Of a DNA stretch of 64,000 bases, positions 18,147 to 27,914 are shown piece after piece. Position 1 is the stretch's first letter. Every line of letters starts with the position of its first letter. Source of the DNA: Candidatus Gastranaerophilales bacterium (GTDB taxonomy: Bacteria > Cyanobacteriota > Vampirovibrionia > Gastranaerophilales > Gastranaerophilaceae); contig CALUPO010000008.1 in the NCBI GenBank assembly GCA_944322675.1, positions 19,033 through 83,032 of the forward strand, read 5' to 3'. A program made the translations under genes and the position numbers. The notes under the pieces were generated by a model that did no database searches, was not told the origin of the DNA, and saw only the letters and a program-made list of their open reading frames with translations.

Positions 18147-21044
18147 TTATAATTTATTTGTTAATTCACTAGCTGCCTCGAAAAATTTGTTATATATTTC
18201 ACTACCATAATTTAGAATTTCAGAAATATTATTCATAAGTGTACTAAATGTTTCGGTTTTTTCTTCATTATTTTGAATTTGTGCTAAATATTTTTCTATT
18301 TGCTTAATTAATTTAGATATATGTTCTTTGCCAATGTCACTATTCTCATAACCTTCTCTATTATTACATAGATTTTTTATTGATTCAATATTTTGGTTTA
18401 TTTCTGATAGTCCTAAAGTTTCTTCACTTGATAATGATTCTGTAACCTTATTTTCAGTTTCATTATACAAAACGTCGCCAATATCACTTTTTATTTTAGC
18501 TATGCAACTATTTAAAATATCTTTATAAGTAGGGGTATTTTCTGCAATTTCTCCAAACATCCATGATCGTTTAATTTCTTCAGATGTTTTTGATGTTTCT
18601 AATTTATTTAAGCCTTGGATTGTATAGAAAACAACAGAAGCTTGAGCATTTTCAGTCCAAGAAGTTTCATTTATTATTTTTTCTAATTGCTCTAAGCATT
18701 TTCTTTTAAATTCTTCCAATCCGGGCAATTCAGATTTATCTTTCCTCTTTTCTCCTCTTAGCAATTTAGATAAATCTGCTATTTTTGATTCTGGATTATT
18801 CTCAGCTATTTGGTTTATTGTATTTAAATCTATGTGAATAACTTTAGATAATAATTTTAACAAGCCATTAACATCTTTTATATCTTCAGGTTTTTTTTCA
18901 AATAACTTCTCATAGTATTCTATAAGAGATTCTGAAGCCTTAGAGCCCAAACCATTAAAATTAAATATATATGAAGGCATTGCTATAATTTTGCTATCTT
19001 GTCCTTCTTCCATTTTTTCAACGAATCCTATAAGATTTTTTACATCATTTTCATCATTTATATAATTTATGGAGTTCATGACTTTGTCGTGATGATTCTC
19101 TTTATCAGTTACACTATTAATTGTTATAAGGTTTCCTTTTGTTTCAGTTTGTATTCTCATAATGCGTTCACCTTCTTTAACTTCGACTTGAGGTATAATT
19201 AAATAAGAATCACCTGAGCCTAAATGACTCAAACAACTTGTTTTATATTTTGTACACCAACCATTAGGAACTAAGTTTTGTAAGCTTCTTATCATCCTAT
19301 TATCATGTTCTTTATTTCCATTAATTTTTTCTATGATATACATTTTATTATTACCAAATTCTATACACTGAAGACCATTTTTAAAGTCATTGGTTAGGTT
19401 TTCCTTATATTGCCCAAGAAAATTCATATTATATGCTTCGTATGTTCGATTAGCAATGTCTTCATTAAAGAAATAATGTCTGTTATCTCTAGCTTTTTTA
19501 TCAATGTTGTTGCATTCATTATAAAGTCTATATAGGTGCAAAGATAAAGTTAATTTTTTGTTAAATTTATCTTCCAATTTAATATCTTCTTTATCTATAT
19601 CTTTACTTAGTTTATAAAAATAATCCGCCCATTCTTCCTTGTCTTCAAAATTATCAACATCATAGTTCCCATTATCTCTAGGTTCAATCATTCTTAATTG
19701 TGTTATGCCATTGTTAATACAATTGTTCAATTCAGTCATATTTTCTTGACTTACACAAAAATTTCTTTCAAATGCTTTATCTATTATTTTTGGATGTTCT
19801 TTATTTTTTATTAAATTAAACAAATTTTCCCTCATTGTAGCAGTGTCTTGATTAGTACTTCCAGACTTATTTACTTCGTTAGAATTAACACCTTTACTCA
19901 CAGTTTCTGCTTGAGCAGTATTTTTAGACTCATTTACTTCGTTAGAATTAACGCCTTCATTCACAGTTTTAGTTTTAGTATTTTTTTGAAACTTACCATT
20001 AAGTATCCCAAGTGCTGTCTTTTTTTGTTTAATTGCTTTTGATATAGAATCTTCTTTTTCTTTAATTGATTTATTGGCTTCTTCTAATTTCTTTTTTTGA
20101 TTTTCAAGTACTTCCATTTCTTTTTTCTTATCTTCAATTTCTTTGCCCTTTGCATTTATATTATTTTCAAGAAACGTAGTTATCCTTTTTATATCATTAT
20201 TAATTTTATTAATCTCGATTTGATTTTGTTTATAATTATTACCAGTTTCCTCTTTGAACGCTTTTCTTTCTTTAATAAGTTCGTCTATTTCTTTCTTAAG
20301 TTTTTCTTTATCACTTTCTTTTTCTATTGCTTTATCAACTCTTTCTTCACCTCCTGTTGATCCTGAAATAGATTTGTCCGAGTCAGTCGACACATTTGAA
20401 AGTGATGTTTGATTGCCTTTATCAGAACTTTTCACTTCTATTTCATCTCCAGCTTGAGTCGCTGAAGAATTACCAGTTTCCTCTTTGAACGCTTCTCTTT
20501 CTTCAATAAGTTCGTCTATTTCTTTCTTAAGTTTTTCTTTATCACTTTCTTTTTCTATTGCTTTATCAACTCTTTCTTCACCTCCTGTTGATCCTGAAAT
20601 AGATTTGTCCGAGTCAGTCGACACATTTGAAAGTGATGTTTGATTGCCTTTATCAGAACTTTTCACTTCTATTTCATCTCCAGCTTGAGTTGCTGAAGAA
20701 GACTTTTTCGATACAGGCGGTAAAGGTGGAGTTGGCAATTTTATATCTTCATCAAATCTTTTAACCTCTGTTTTATCTCCAGCTTGAATTGTTGAAGAAG
20801 ACTTTTTCGATACAGGTGGCATAGATGATTTTGGAGGTGGTGGAGGTGGTATTTTCTTATCTTTATGAGAATTGTTAATATGTGACTTAAAATTACCCCA
20901 CATATTAGAGGATATATCTCTTACTGATACATCTATTTCTTGAGTTTCTGTATTTTTTACTTCCTGGGATGATTGATTTGCTGGTGAGTTTTGTCTAATT
21001 TGTTGAATTGAAACATTTCTAGACATTTTTACTTCATTACCCAT
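18147..21044 (-). CDS. Large proline-rich, coiled-coil effector-like protein
   Basis: 965 residues, not recognised. Layout: Ser/Gln-rich N-terminus; two proline tracts (IPPPPPPKSSMPPVSKK near residue 67 and LPTPPLPPVSKK near residue 105); two near-identical 77-residue tandem repeats with a Lys/Glu coiled coil; a further coiled coil to about residue 350; and an alpha/beta-looking region around residues 440-680 that contains NGWCTKYKTSCLSHLGSGDSY. The rest is mostly helical. The GWCT...G(D)-Y segment resembles one I associate with PcfJ-like proteins, but this is a weak match. No signal peptide or membrane segment is present. AAAGGAGAAATT before the ATG is a strong ribosome site. Polyproline plus coiled coil is typical of injected effectors; that is inference. 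Confidence 0.7.
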   Translation of the reverse strand: MGNEVKMSRNVSIQQIRQNSPANQSSQEVKNTETQEIDVSVRDISSNMWGNFKSHINNSHKDKKIPPPPPPKSSMPPVSKKSSSTIQAGDKTEVKRFDEDIKLPTPPLPPVSKKSSSATQAGDEIEVKSSDKGNQTSLSNVSTDSDKSISGSTGGEERVDKAIEKESDKEKLKKEIDELIEEREAFKEETGNSSATQAGDEIEVKSSDKGNQTSLSNVSTDSDKSISGSTGGEERVDKAIEKESDKEKLKKEIDELIKERKAFKEETGNNYKQNQIEINKINNDIKRITTFLENNINAKGKEIEDKKKEMEVLENQKKKLEEANKSIKEKEDSISKAIKQKKTALGILNGKFQKNTKTKTVNEGVNSNEVNESKNTAQAETVSKGVNSNEVNKSGSTNQDTATMRENLFNLIKNKEHPKIIDKAFERNFCVSQENMTELNNCINNGITQLRMIEPRDNGNYDVDNFEDKEEWADYFYKLSKDIDKEDIKLEDKFNKKLTLSLHLYRLYNECNNIDKKARDNRHYFFNEDIANRTYEAYNMNFLGQYKENLTNDFKNGLQCIEFGNNKMYIIEKINGNKEHDNRMIRSLQNLVPNGWCTKYKTSCLSHLGSGDSYLIIPQVEVKEGERIMRIQTETKGNLITINSVTDKENHHDKVMNSINYINDENDVKNLIGFVEKMEEGQDSKIIAMPSYIFNFNGLGSKASESLIEYYEKLFEKKPEDIKDVNGLLKLLSKVIHIDLNTINQIAENNPESKIADLSKLLRGEKRKDKSELPGLEEFKRKCLEQLEKIINETSWTENAQASVVFYTIQGLNKLETSKTSEEIKRSWMFGEIAENTPTYKDILNSCIAKIKSDIGDVLYNETENKVTESLSSEETLGLSEINQNIESIKNLCNNREGYENSDIGKEHISKLIKQIEKYLAQIQNNEEKTETFSTLMNNISEILNYGSEIYNKFFEAASELTNKL
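20241..20701 (-). repeat. Two 231-bp tandem repeats inside the effector-like gene
   Basis: Two adjacent copies with a period of 231 bp (77 codons), starting near 20241 and 20472, differ at only a few bases. Each encodes QAGDEIEVKSSDKGNQTSL, a Ser/Asp stretch, and the coiled coil DKEKLKKEIDELI...FKEETGN. Fainter third and fourth QAGDK/E copies lie nearer the N-terminus. The near identity indicates recent unequal recombination and likely copy-number variation between strains. Confidence 0.9.
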
Positions 21045-21153
21045 AATTTCTCCTTTACATAAAATTACATTTATAATAAAATTATAGTAGTCTTATTTGA
21101 TAAAAACTTAAATAATTGTTACAAATCTTAATTTTTGGTGTAAAATAAATAAT

Positions 21154-21960
21154 GTGATAAGAATTGATTTTAAAAATACACTAACTTACAAATTGTCTCG
21201 AATTTTTGTAAATCAAATTTTTGATTTTGTTGAGACACTTGGTATAATAAGCATACAATTTATTGATGCTTTAAAATACATATTCACTTTAAATCTTAAA
21301 TTTAAACAAATATTAAAATCGGCATCAATTTTTGCTTTTGATTCTTTACCAATAACATTAACAATAGTTGGTATGACCACAATTATAATAACAATGCAGG
21401 TTGCACCTGAGCTTGTAAAACAAGGTGGAGGAAAGTATATAGGCATGCTTGTTGCACTTGTTATGATTCGAGAATTATCAAATGTTATGGCAGGATTTGC
21501 AATAATATCAATGATTGGTTCAGCTTATGCATCAGAAGTGGCAACAATGAAAGTTACCGACCAAATAGATGCCATGAAAGCTTTAAAGGTTGACCCGATT
21601 AAATATCTTTTCGCACCACGTCTTGTGTCCGGTTTTATTATGATGCCTATGGTGTTTATTATAACTTCATTTGTCGGACTTATTTGCGGTTGGGCCACTA
21701 CAATGCTTACAACTCATGGTGTAAGTACACTTGGATTTATTGAATCTGTTTGGGAAGGACTTGAATTAAGGGATATTTTTATTGCTCTATTAAAAGCATC
21801 AGTATTTGGGTTTTCGATTGTTCTTGTAAGTTTGAGCTGTGGAATAATGGCAAATGGTGGAGCAAAAGGAGTTGGTATTGCCACAACAAAAGCTGTTGTG
21901 TGGTCATTTATTACCATTGCGGTTATTGATTATTTATTTGCTTTGATTTTTTATTTTTAA
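21154..21960 (+). CDS. mlaE: MlaE-family ABC permease (phospholipid/outer-membrane lipid transport)
   Basis: Integral membrane permease of the Mla-type ATP-driven lipid transporter between inner and outer membranes. 268 residues with five to six hydrophobic segments and MlaE-family features: FDSLPITLTIVGMTTIIIT, SAYASEVATMKVTDQIDAM and LVSGFIMMPMVF. It is followed by the ATPase and an MCE-domain protein, the canonical set. The start is GTG, with TAAAAT 7 bp upstream and no Shine-Dalgarno sequence, so it may be leaderless. Whether it moves phospholipid (Mla) or another lipid (TGD-like in cyanobacterial relatives) cannot be told. Confidence 0.92.
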   Translation: MIRIDFKNTLTYKLSRIFVNQIFDFVETLGIISIQFIDALKYIFTLNLKFKQILKSASIFAFDSLPITLTIVGMTTIIITMQVAPELVKQGGGKYIGMLVALVMIRELSNVMAGFAIISMIGSAYASEVATMKVTDQIDAMKALKVDPIKYLFAPRLVSGFIMMPMVFIITSFVGLICGWATTMLTTHGVSTLGFIESVWEGLELRDIFIALLKASVFGFSIVLVSLSCGIMANGGAKGVGIATTKAVVWSFITIAVIDYLFALIFYF

Positions 21961-22074
21961 ATATAAATATTTTACTCTTTTTGGATATTTTTCTTTTTAA
22001 GCTTTTAAATTATTTTATAATTATCGTTACAAGTTTTTATTGTAAAATAAATAATATAAGTTAGGATTTAATTA

Positions 22075-22794
22075 ATGAGTGTAAAGATAAATAATTTAAC
22101 TAAAATATATGATAAAAAAAAGGTATTAAATGAAATATCATTTGAAGTTAAAGATGGTGAAATTTTGTCAGTTGTTGGTTTTTCAGGTTCAGGAAAAAGC
22201 ACACTGCTTAAAATTATTTCAGGCTTAATTGAACCTGATGGCGGCAATTATGAAATATCAGAAGGTGATGTTGCAATGGTATTTCAATATAGTGCTTTAT
22301 TTGATTCTTTAAATGTCTATGACAATATTACATTTGCTTTAACTGAACGCAAAGAATATCGAAAAAAATATAATAAAGAAAAACTAAATGAAATAGTTAA
22401 AGAAAAACTTAAACAAGTTGGTTTAGAGGGTATTGAAAATAAATTTCCCCATGAATTATCAGGCGGTATGCAAAAACGCGTAAGTTTTGCTCGAGCTATT
22501 GTAACAAATCCTAAAACAATATTATATGATGAACCGACTTCAGGTCTTGATCCTGTTTCTTCAACCGTTATTGAGGATTATATTTTAAAATTAAGAGAAC
22601 AATTAAATTCAGCATCCATTGTAGTAACTCACCAAATGTCAACTATAAAAAGATGTTCTGATTATGTAGTTATGCTTTATGATGGGAAAATGGTTTTTAA
22701 AGGAACTGTTAACGAGCTTTTATCAAAAGAAAATCCATATGCTAAACAATTTGTTGAGGCAAGTACAAATGGACCTATGAAATTAAATATTTAA
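22075..22794 (+). CDS. mlaF: MlaF-family ABC transporter ATPase
   Basis: ATPase partner of the preceding permease. 239 residues with Walker A (GFSGSGKSTLLKII), Q-loop (MVFQYSALFDSLNVYDN, the typical Mla QxxALFDS form), signature LSGGMQKRVSFARAI, Walker B (TILYDEPTSGLDPV) and switch His (VVTHQMST). It has its own short upstream region; TTAGGA about 9 bp before the ATG is the likely ribosome site. Confidence 0.95.
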   Translation: MSVKINNLTKIYDKKKVLNEISFEVKDGEILSVVGFSGSGKSTLLKIISGLIEPDGGNYEISEGDVAMVFQYSALFDSLNVYDNITFALTERKEYRKKYNKEKLNEIVKEKLKQVGLEGIENKFPHELSGGMQKRVSFARAIVTNPKTILYDEPTSGLDPVSSTVIEDYILKLREQLNSASIVVTHQMSTIKRCSDYVVMLYDGKMVFKGTVNELLSKENPYAKQFVEASTNGPMKLNI

Positions 22795-22851
22795 AGTAAT
22801 AAAGTTATTTTTATTGTAAAATAAAATTAGGGTAAATAAAAAAGGAAATTT

Positions 22852-24219
22852 ATGCGGTTTTCATCATCATTTAAAGTTGGTTTATTGACAATAATATCAG
22901 TTGTTATACTTGTATTTAGTATTTTATGGGTAAAAGGACGGGCATTAAGTACGGCAACCCGTATAACCGTAAATTTTAAAGATGCAAATGGTATGCGTCC
23001 TGGCAATGGTGTTCAACTTATGGGGCTTCGTGTTGGTCAGGTTGAAGAAGTTACACCTTACATTGACAATGAAAATAGTTATGTAAAGATTAAGTTTGTT
23101 ATAACAGAAAAAAATGTTTCAATACCTATGGCTTCAAGTATCTCTATACAACAATCGGGCTTAATTGGTGAACAATTTTTGGAAATAACTCCTCCTCAGA
23201 TTAAAACTATATATATAAGTGCTAATAATTCAAAAGATCTGATTCATTCCAAAAGTGATGTCGTTATGGATTTAAGTGATGAAAAAAATGTCAAAGTAGG
23301 GCATATTGAAAATGTTGAGTTTATGAAATCAAAATTGCTTCCAAATGATATAAAGGAAACTATTAAAACTAATTATGCTTATAAAGTTAATTACATAATT
23401 ACACTTCCGGGGCTTGTTCTTCCATTTGATGAAATGGCTGGTAAAATTATAAGTGATAATGAACATAAAAAATTAAAGTTGTTTAGTTTAAATAACGAAC
23501 ACTTTAATAAACCACAAGAATGTTTAAAATATACCGTTATTGAACCTTTAAGATTATCTGATTTTATGGATTTACAGTATAAAAGTGCTAAGGCTTTTAC
23601 TGAAACAAATACAAGACTTGCACAATTATTGTCAGATGATGTTATTATTCAACTTAAAGAATCTGTTGATAATATAAGAATTTTAACTAAAACTGCAAAT
23701 ACAACTATGGAAAAAGCACAGCTTCTTCTTGATAATTCAAGACAGGATTTAAACGAACTTATGGTTATGGCAAATCGCGTAAGTGATAAGATAATACTTT
23801 TAACTGATAATTTAAATGAAGTTGTTGGAGATGAAACTTTTAAAACAACTTTAACCACAACAGCCCAAAGTGTCAATAAGCTTTCTAACAATTTAAACAC
23901 TCTTCTTGAAGATCCTTCATCAAAACAAACTATTGAAAATATAAAAATCATAAGTTCTAATTTGGCTCAAATTTCAACTTATGTTAATGATGCAACAGCC
24001 GACCCTCAGTTGAAAGCAAATGTCAATAAGACTGTCGCAAAATTGAATACAGCATTGGATGAACTTGCTATTACTTTAAATACCGTTAATAGTTTAACAG
24101 CAAATGATAAATGTATGATTCAAAGGACTTTAAATGATGTTTCACAAACGGCATCAAACTTAAAGAAATTTTCAACAAAATTAAATAAAAGATTTTTACT
24201 TTTTAGGTTAATGTTTTAA
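22852..24219 (+). CDS. mlaD: MCE-domain lipid-binding protein (MlaD family)
   Basis: Periplasmic substrate-binding part of the Mla-type transporter, anchored by one N-terminal helix (residues 9-27). The MCE domain follows: VNFKDANGMRPGNGVQLMGL, with RVGQVEEVTPY and the later IQQSGLIGEQFLEITPP. The long C-terminal part (residues 230-440) is helical with repeated Leu/Asn heptads, as in longer MCE proteins that form tunnels. At 455 residues it is over twice the length of E. coli MlaD. AAAGGAAATTT precedes the ATG. LpxK starts 5 bp downstream, tying lipid transport to lipid A synthesis. Confidence 0.9.
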   Translation: MRFSSSFKVGLLTIISVVILVFSILWVKGRALSTATRITVNFKDANGMRPGNGVQLMGLRVGQVEEVTPYIDNENSYVKIKFVITEKNVSIPMASSISIQQSGLIGEQFLEITPPQIKTIYISANNSKDLIHSKSDVVMDLSDEKNVKVGHIENVEFMKSKLLPNDIKETIKTNYAYKVNYIITLPGLVLPFDEMAGKIISDNEHKKLKLFSLNNEHFNKPQECLKYTVIEPLRLSDFMDLQYKSAKAFTETNTRLAQLLSDDVIIQLKESVDNIRILTKTANTTMEKAQLLLDNSRQDLNELMVMANRVSDKIILLTDNLNEVVGDETFKTTLTTTAQSVNKLSNNLNTLLEDPSSKQTIENIKIISSNLAQISTYVNDATADPQLKANVNKTVAKLNTALDELAITLNTVNSLTANDKCMIQRTLNDVSQTASNLKKFSTKLNKRFLLFRLMF

Positions 24220-24224
24220 GATTT

Positions 24225-25298
24225 ATGAAGGTATTTTTAACTAAATTCCACTATCAAAAAAAAATCAACTTAATAAGTGTTGTATTATTTATCTTGTTAT
24301 GTTTACCAACTTTATTTTATTTTATTATAATTTGTATTCGAAATTTTTTATATGATATAAATGTAATAAAAAGTTATAAAGGTAAAAAATCTTTTATAGT
24401 TTCAGTTGGCAATATTACAACAGGCGGAACAGGAAAAACACCTTTTGTTATAAAACTTGCTAATTATTTTCTTGACACTAAAAATGAAAAAACAGCTGTT
24501 ATTTTGCGTGGTTATGGCGGAAAATTGAATAATAAGAATGTAAATATAGTAAAAAATAATGGTAATATTTTTTTTAATGCCAATATTTGTGGTGATGAAG
24601 CATTTTTGATAGCTAAAAATACACCAAACAATTGTATTGTATTAACTTCAAAAAATAGAGTTAATGGTATCAACTATGCTATCAACGTTTTGGGTTGTAA
24701 AAATATAATACTTGATGATTGTTTTCAACATCGCAAAGTATCACCTGATTTAAATTTAGTTTTGATAGATAGTAAAAAACTATTTGGTAATGGTTTCGTT
24801 TTACCGTTTGGACCTTTAAGGGAAGCAAAATTTTCTATAAAAAAAAGAGCTAGTAAAATTATTCTTGTTAATAAAGAAAATGATGATTATATTAATACTA
24901 ATAACCTTATAAATAAATTAAATAAACAATATAAAAAACCTGTTTATGAATGCAAAATGAATTTTTCTAAAATATATCTACTTGAAGATAAAGAACAATT
25001 ACACGATTTAAAAAATATAAAAAATGTTTATGCTTTTTCTGCCATAGCATCCCCAAAACAATTTTATAAAATTCTTAAAAAATATAATTTAATGGGGACA
25101 AAAACTTATCCTGATCATTATATCTATACACAAAGTGACATTGATTATATGAATAAAAAAGCCAAATTATACAATGCAAGCATACTTATAACAACAGAAA
25201 AAGATGCTGTTAAGCTTGATGGTTTTAAATCAGATTTAAAAATTGCAATTTTAAAAATGGAACCAGATTTTGATATTAAAGATGTAGTTGGCTATTAG
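24225..25298 (+). CDS. lpxK: Tetraacyldisaccharide 4'-kinase
   Basis: Inner-membrane kinase that adds the 4'-phosphate to the lipid A precursor to give lipid IVA. 357 residues. An N-terminal hydrophobic helix (residues 18-42) is followed by the family P-loop NITTGGTGKTPFVIKLA, then ILRGYGGK, CGDEAFLIAKNTP and ILDDCFQHRKVSPDLNLVLI. The carboxy end has PDHYIYTQSDIDYMNKK and TTEKDAVKL, both family hallmarks. Its presence shows a lipid A-containing outer membrane. It is coupled tightly to the mla genes. Confidence 0.93.
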   Translation: MKVFLTKFHYQKKINLISVVLFILLCLPTLFYFIIICIRNFLYDINVIKSYKGKKSFIVSVGNITTGGTGKTPFVIKLANYFLDTKNEKTAVILRGYGGKLNNKNVNIVKNNGNIFFNANICGDEAFLIAKNTPNNCIVLTSKNRVNGINYAINVLGCKNIILDDCFQHRKVSPDLNLVLIDSKKLFGNGFVLPFGPLREAKFSIKKRASKIILVNKENDDYINTNNLINKLNKQYKKPVYECKMNFSKIYLLEDKEQLHDLKNIKNVYAFSAIASPKQFYKILKKYNLMGTKTYPDHYIYTQSDIDYMNKKAKLYNASILITTEKDAVKLDGFKSDLKIAILKMEPDFDIKDVVGY

Positions 25299-26153
25299 TT
25301 ATTTTTTAATAACCGGTATTACATCATTTAAATAAGCAAAGTTTAAAGCATTTGTTATTACATCACTTGGATTTATTATACTGCATTTCACATTATTTTG
25401 TGAGCATAGTTTAAAAATATCAACAAAGATATTTACATTTTCATTATCAAAAAGAAATACTTTTGATAAATCTAAAAATATTTCATTATACTTTGATAAC
25501 ACTGTTAAATTTATATCCTTAACAAGTTCATTAATAGAATAAGTTGATGCCATATTATAAACTGTATAATATATAGAATTATTTTCTATTATATTTTTTG
25601 AAAATATTTCCTGTTGATTTCGTTCTATTGTTTCACCAATAAAGTTTAATATTTCATTGTGCCAGTTTTTAGATTTAACAATAAATTTATCGGCTCCCAT
25701 TTCAAGAGCTTTTGCAATAATTTGTTTATCATGTGAGCCGGAAATAGCAACTATTTTTAAATTTTCATTTTGTTTCTGTTTATAATTCAATAAACTTTTT
25801 ATCAATCTAAATCCATCTTCACAATCAGGCAAATAAATATCCGTTAAAACGTAGTCAAAAGTGTGTTTTTTTAAAAGGTCATTTGCTTCTTCAACATTTC
25901 TTGCTATTAAAGGATTTATACCTATTTTATTAAAAAGTTTTGTAAGTTGGTATAAAGAAAGTTCTAAATCATCAGCTATCATAATTTTAGTTTGTACACG
26001 CTGTTTTGAAGAAGGGCCCAATTCAAAAAAATTAATCTTACGTTCAATTTCTATTAATGCTTTTGAAATAAATTCAGGTGTTATATAGAGTTCTTTATAC
26101 TCCATACCTGCAAGTTCAAAAAGTTTTATTAATTGTTCTTTTGATATTTCCAT
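25299..26153 (-). CDS. Response regulator with receiver domain and C-terminal STAS-like domain
   Basis: 284 residues. Residues 1-50 are a helical extension. A receiver domain follows at about 55-180 with the acidic pair in MIADDLELS, the phospho-acceptor Asp in VLTDIYLPD, the Ser of AISGS in place of Thr, and the Lys of FIVKS. Residues 190-284 have the alternating pattern of a STAS/anti-anti-sigma domain (EIFLDLSKVFLFDNENVNIF). Such fusions often act in partner-switching control with SpoIIE-type phosphatases; one lies at 43457-44620, but a link is only inferred. No kinase is adjacent. It is convergent with lpxK, their ends abutting. Confidence 0.75.
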   Translation of the reverse strand: MEISKEQLIKLFELAGMEYKELYITPEFISKALIEIERKINFFELGPSSKQRVQTKIMIADDLELSLYQLTKLFNKIGINPLIARNVEEANDLLKKHTFDYVLTDIYLPDCEDGFRLIKSLLNYKQKQNENLKIVAISGSHDKQIIAKALEMGADKFIVKSKNWHNEILNFIGETIERNQQEIFSKNIIENNSIYYTVYNMASTYSINELVKDINLTVLSKYNEIFLDLSKVFLFDNENVNIFVDIFKLCSQNNVKCSIINPSDVITNALNFAYLNDVIPVIKK

Positions 26154-26201
26154 TCTTTCTACACCCTTTATTTTTTATAATTTTATTATACAATATATGG
26201 T

Positions 26202-26648
26202 ATGAAATGTGTAGAGTTAAAAATAAAGAAAGTTAATATAAAAGCTAAACTTCCGGAATTTAAAACCCTAGGTTCTGCAGGTTGCGATTTATGTGCAATT
26301 TTAGAAAATGATACGATTATACATCCTTTCGAGCGTAAACTTATTCCCACAGGTCTTTCAATTGAAATTCCAATTGGATATGAAGCTCAAATAAGACCAC
26401 GATCAGGCTTAAGTTTAAAGCATGGAATAACCCTGGTTAATGCTGTTGGAACTATTGATTCTGATTATCGTGGAGAAATTTTAGTTCCTCTTATTAATTT
26501 ATCAAACGAATCCTACACTATTAAACCATATGAACGCATTTGCCAAATGATTATTAATAAAATTGAAACACCTAAAATTATTATTGTCAACGAATTAAAT
26601 GAAACACTTAGAAATTCAGGCGGTTTTGGTTCTACAGGTATGGTTTAA
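26202..26648 (+). CDS. dut: Deoxyuridine 5'-triphosphate nucleotidohydrolase
   Basis: Trimeric dUTPase that converts dUTP to dUMP. All five motifs are present in 148 residues: GSAGCDLCA, PRSGLSLKHG, GTIDSDYRGEI, PYERICQMII and the C-terminal RNSGGFGSTG that closes the active site. A TACAAT hexamer lies 7 bp upstream of the ATG with no ribosome site, so this may be a leaderless mRNA. The 3' end overlaps the convergent peptidase gene by 4 bp. Confidence 0.97.
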   Translation: MKCVELKIKKVNIKAKLPEFKTLGSAGCDLCAILENDTIIHPFERKLIPTGLSIEIPIGYEAQIRPRSGLSLKHGITLVNAVGTIDSDYRGEILVPLINLSNESYTIKPYERICQMIINKIETPKIIIVNELNETLRNSGGFGSTGMV

Positions 26649-27256
26649 TATTCATTTGCAAAAAATTCAAAAATATTTTTATTATCATCCCATAAAGTAT
26701 TTTTATCTTCATTTTGAGGTAATTCTAATGTTATTGTCGGTATATTTAATTCAATACCACAATATGTTCCAAAGCTGCCGGGTGTAGGGTAACCAATATT
26801 TTCCTCAATTTTATACCCGTTAAATTTAGATATAATTTTTGCTATTTTTAATGTTTCAAAACGTGGCCCATCAAAATTTATACACCGGTATGGTTCATGA
26901 AATGTCAAAATACAATCAGGACGGTATAGTTTTATAATTGAAATTAATTCCTTTGTTTCCTCTTCACTAGCAGGGGTTTCACCACTATAGTAATTATCTT
27001 TTATCTTTGATAATGTCCAGTTTTCTGTTGGAAAATTACGATTTAAATCTACACCATTTATATTTGTACGCGTATTATTTTCTTTACCTTTTTTATTTAC
27101 AACAGGTATAAACACAAGTCTATTTTTTTTTACATCAGGTTTTAAACCTATATATTTCCGAATTAAAAACTCACCATCTTGTTCATCACCATGAAAAACC
27201 CCTAAAATAAGGATAGTTTTTTTATAATTATTTTCGTTAAATTTTATTATTTCCAT
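26645..27256 (-). CDS. M14-family zinc carboxypeptidase / MpaA-like murein peptide amidase
   Basis: 203 residues, a compact M14 peptidase. The zinc ligands are visible as His and Glu in VFHGDEQDG and His in LTFHEP. Substrate-binding residues are in NGVDLNRNFPT, and the general base is probably the Glu of TITLELPQNE. The size and the NRNFP form suit MpaA-type enzymes that cut gamma-D-Glu-diaminopimelate in recycled murein peptides. No signal peptide, so cytoplasmic. It precedes no related gene, but deoC and recO lie directly upstream on the same strand. Confidence 0.8.
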   Translation of the reverse strand: MEIIKFNENNYKKTILILGVFHGDEQDGEFLIRKYIGLKPDVKKNRLVFIPVVNKKGKENNTRTNINGVDLNRNFPTENWTLSKIKDNYYSGETPASEEETKELISIIKLYRPDCILTFHEPYRCINFDGPRFETLKIAKIISKFNGYKIEENIGYPTPGSFGTYCGIELNIPTITLELPQNEDKNTLWDDNKNIFEFFANEY

Positions 27257-27266
27257 AACTTACTGC

Positions 27267-27914
27267 TTATTTTACTATTTCACATCCTGAGGAAGTTCCC
27301 AAAGTATTAGCACCAGCCTCAATAAGATTCAAAGCATCATCTTTTGTTCTTATACCACCTGAAGCTTTAACCTTTAAACCCTCTGGTTTTACGATGTGAG
27401 ACAATAATTTTATTTTTTCAATTGTCGCCCCCAAACCATCTTTTACAAAACCTGTTGATGTTTTGACATAATCAACTTTCAATTTTATACAAATTTCACA
27501 AGCTTTTTTTATTTCATCATCATTTAAATAATCAGTTTCAAGAATTACTTTTAAAACTTTGTTAAAGCAAATACTACGAACCTGTTTTATATCTTCTTCA
27601 ACATAATCCCACTTTTTGGATTTTATAAAACCTATATTTATAACCATATCTATTTCATCTGCTCCATTTTCAATTGCATTTGCGGCTTCAAAAGCTTTAA
27701 CGCTTGTTGTATTTGAGCCAAGAGGAAAACCAATAACTGTCACAAGTTTTATATTCGTGTTTTTTAATTTTTCACATGCATACTTAACGTAACATGGCGG
27801 TATACATATCCCTAAAAAATTATTTTTAATGGCTTCATTAATAATATTATCAATATCAGAAAATGAAGCTGTGGATTTTAAAAGTGTGTGTTCTATATAA
27901 TTATTTAAATCCAT
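27267..27914 (-). CDS. deoC: Deoxyribose-phosphate aldolase
   Basis: Class I aldolase cleaving 2-deoxyribose-5-phosphate to glyceraldehyde-3-phosphate and acetaldehyde. 215 residues with the family pattern: EHTLLKSTAS at the start, VTVIGFPLGSNTTSVKAFE, GADEIDMVINIG, LKVILETDYL, the Schiff-base Lys in DYVKTSTGF, and the phosphate-binding KASGGIRT with GTSSG at the end. Its start shares one base with the recO stop (TAATG), so the two are translationally coupled. Confidence 0.96.
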   Translation of the reverse strand: MDLNNYIEHTLLKSTASFSDIDNIINEAIKNNFLGICIPPCYVKYACEKLKNTNIKLVTVIGFPLGSNTTSVKAFEAANAIENGADEIDMVINIGFIKSKKWDYVEEDIKQVRSICFNKVLKVILETDYLNDDEIKKACEICIKLKVDYVKTSTGFVKDGLGATIEKIKLLSHIVKPEGLKVKASGGIRTKDDALNLIEAGANTLGTSSGCEIVK

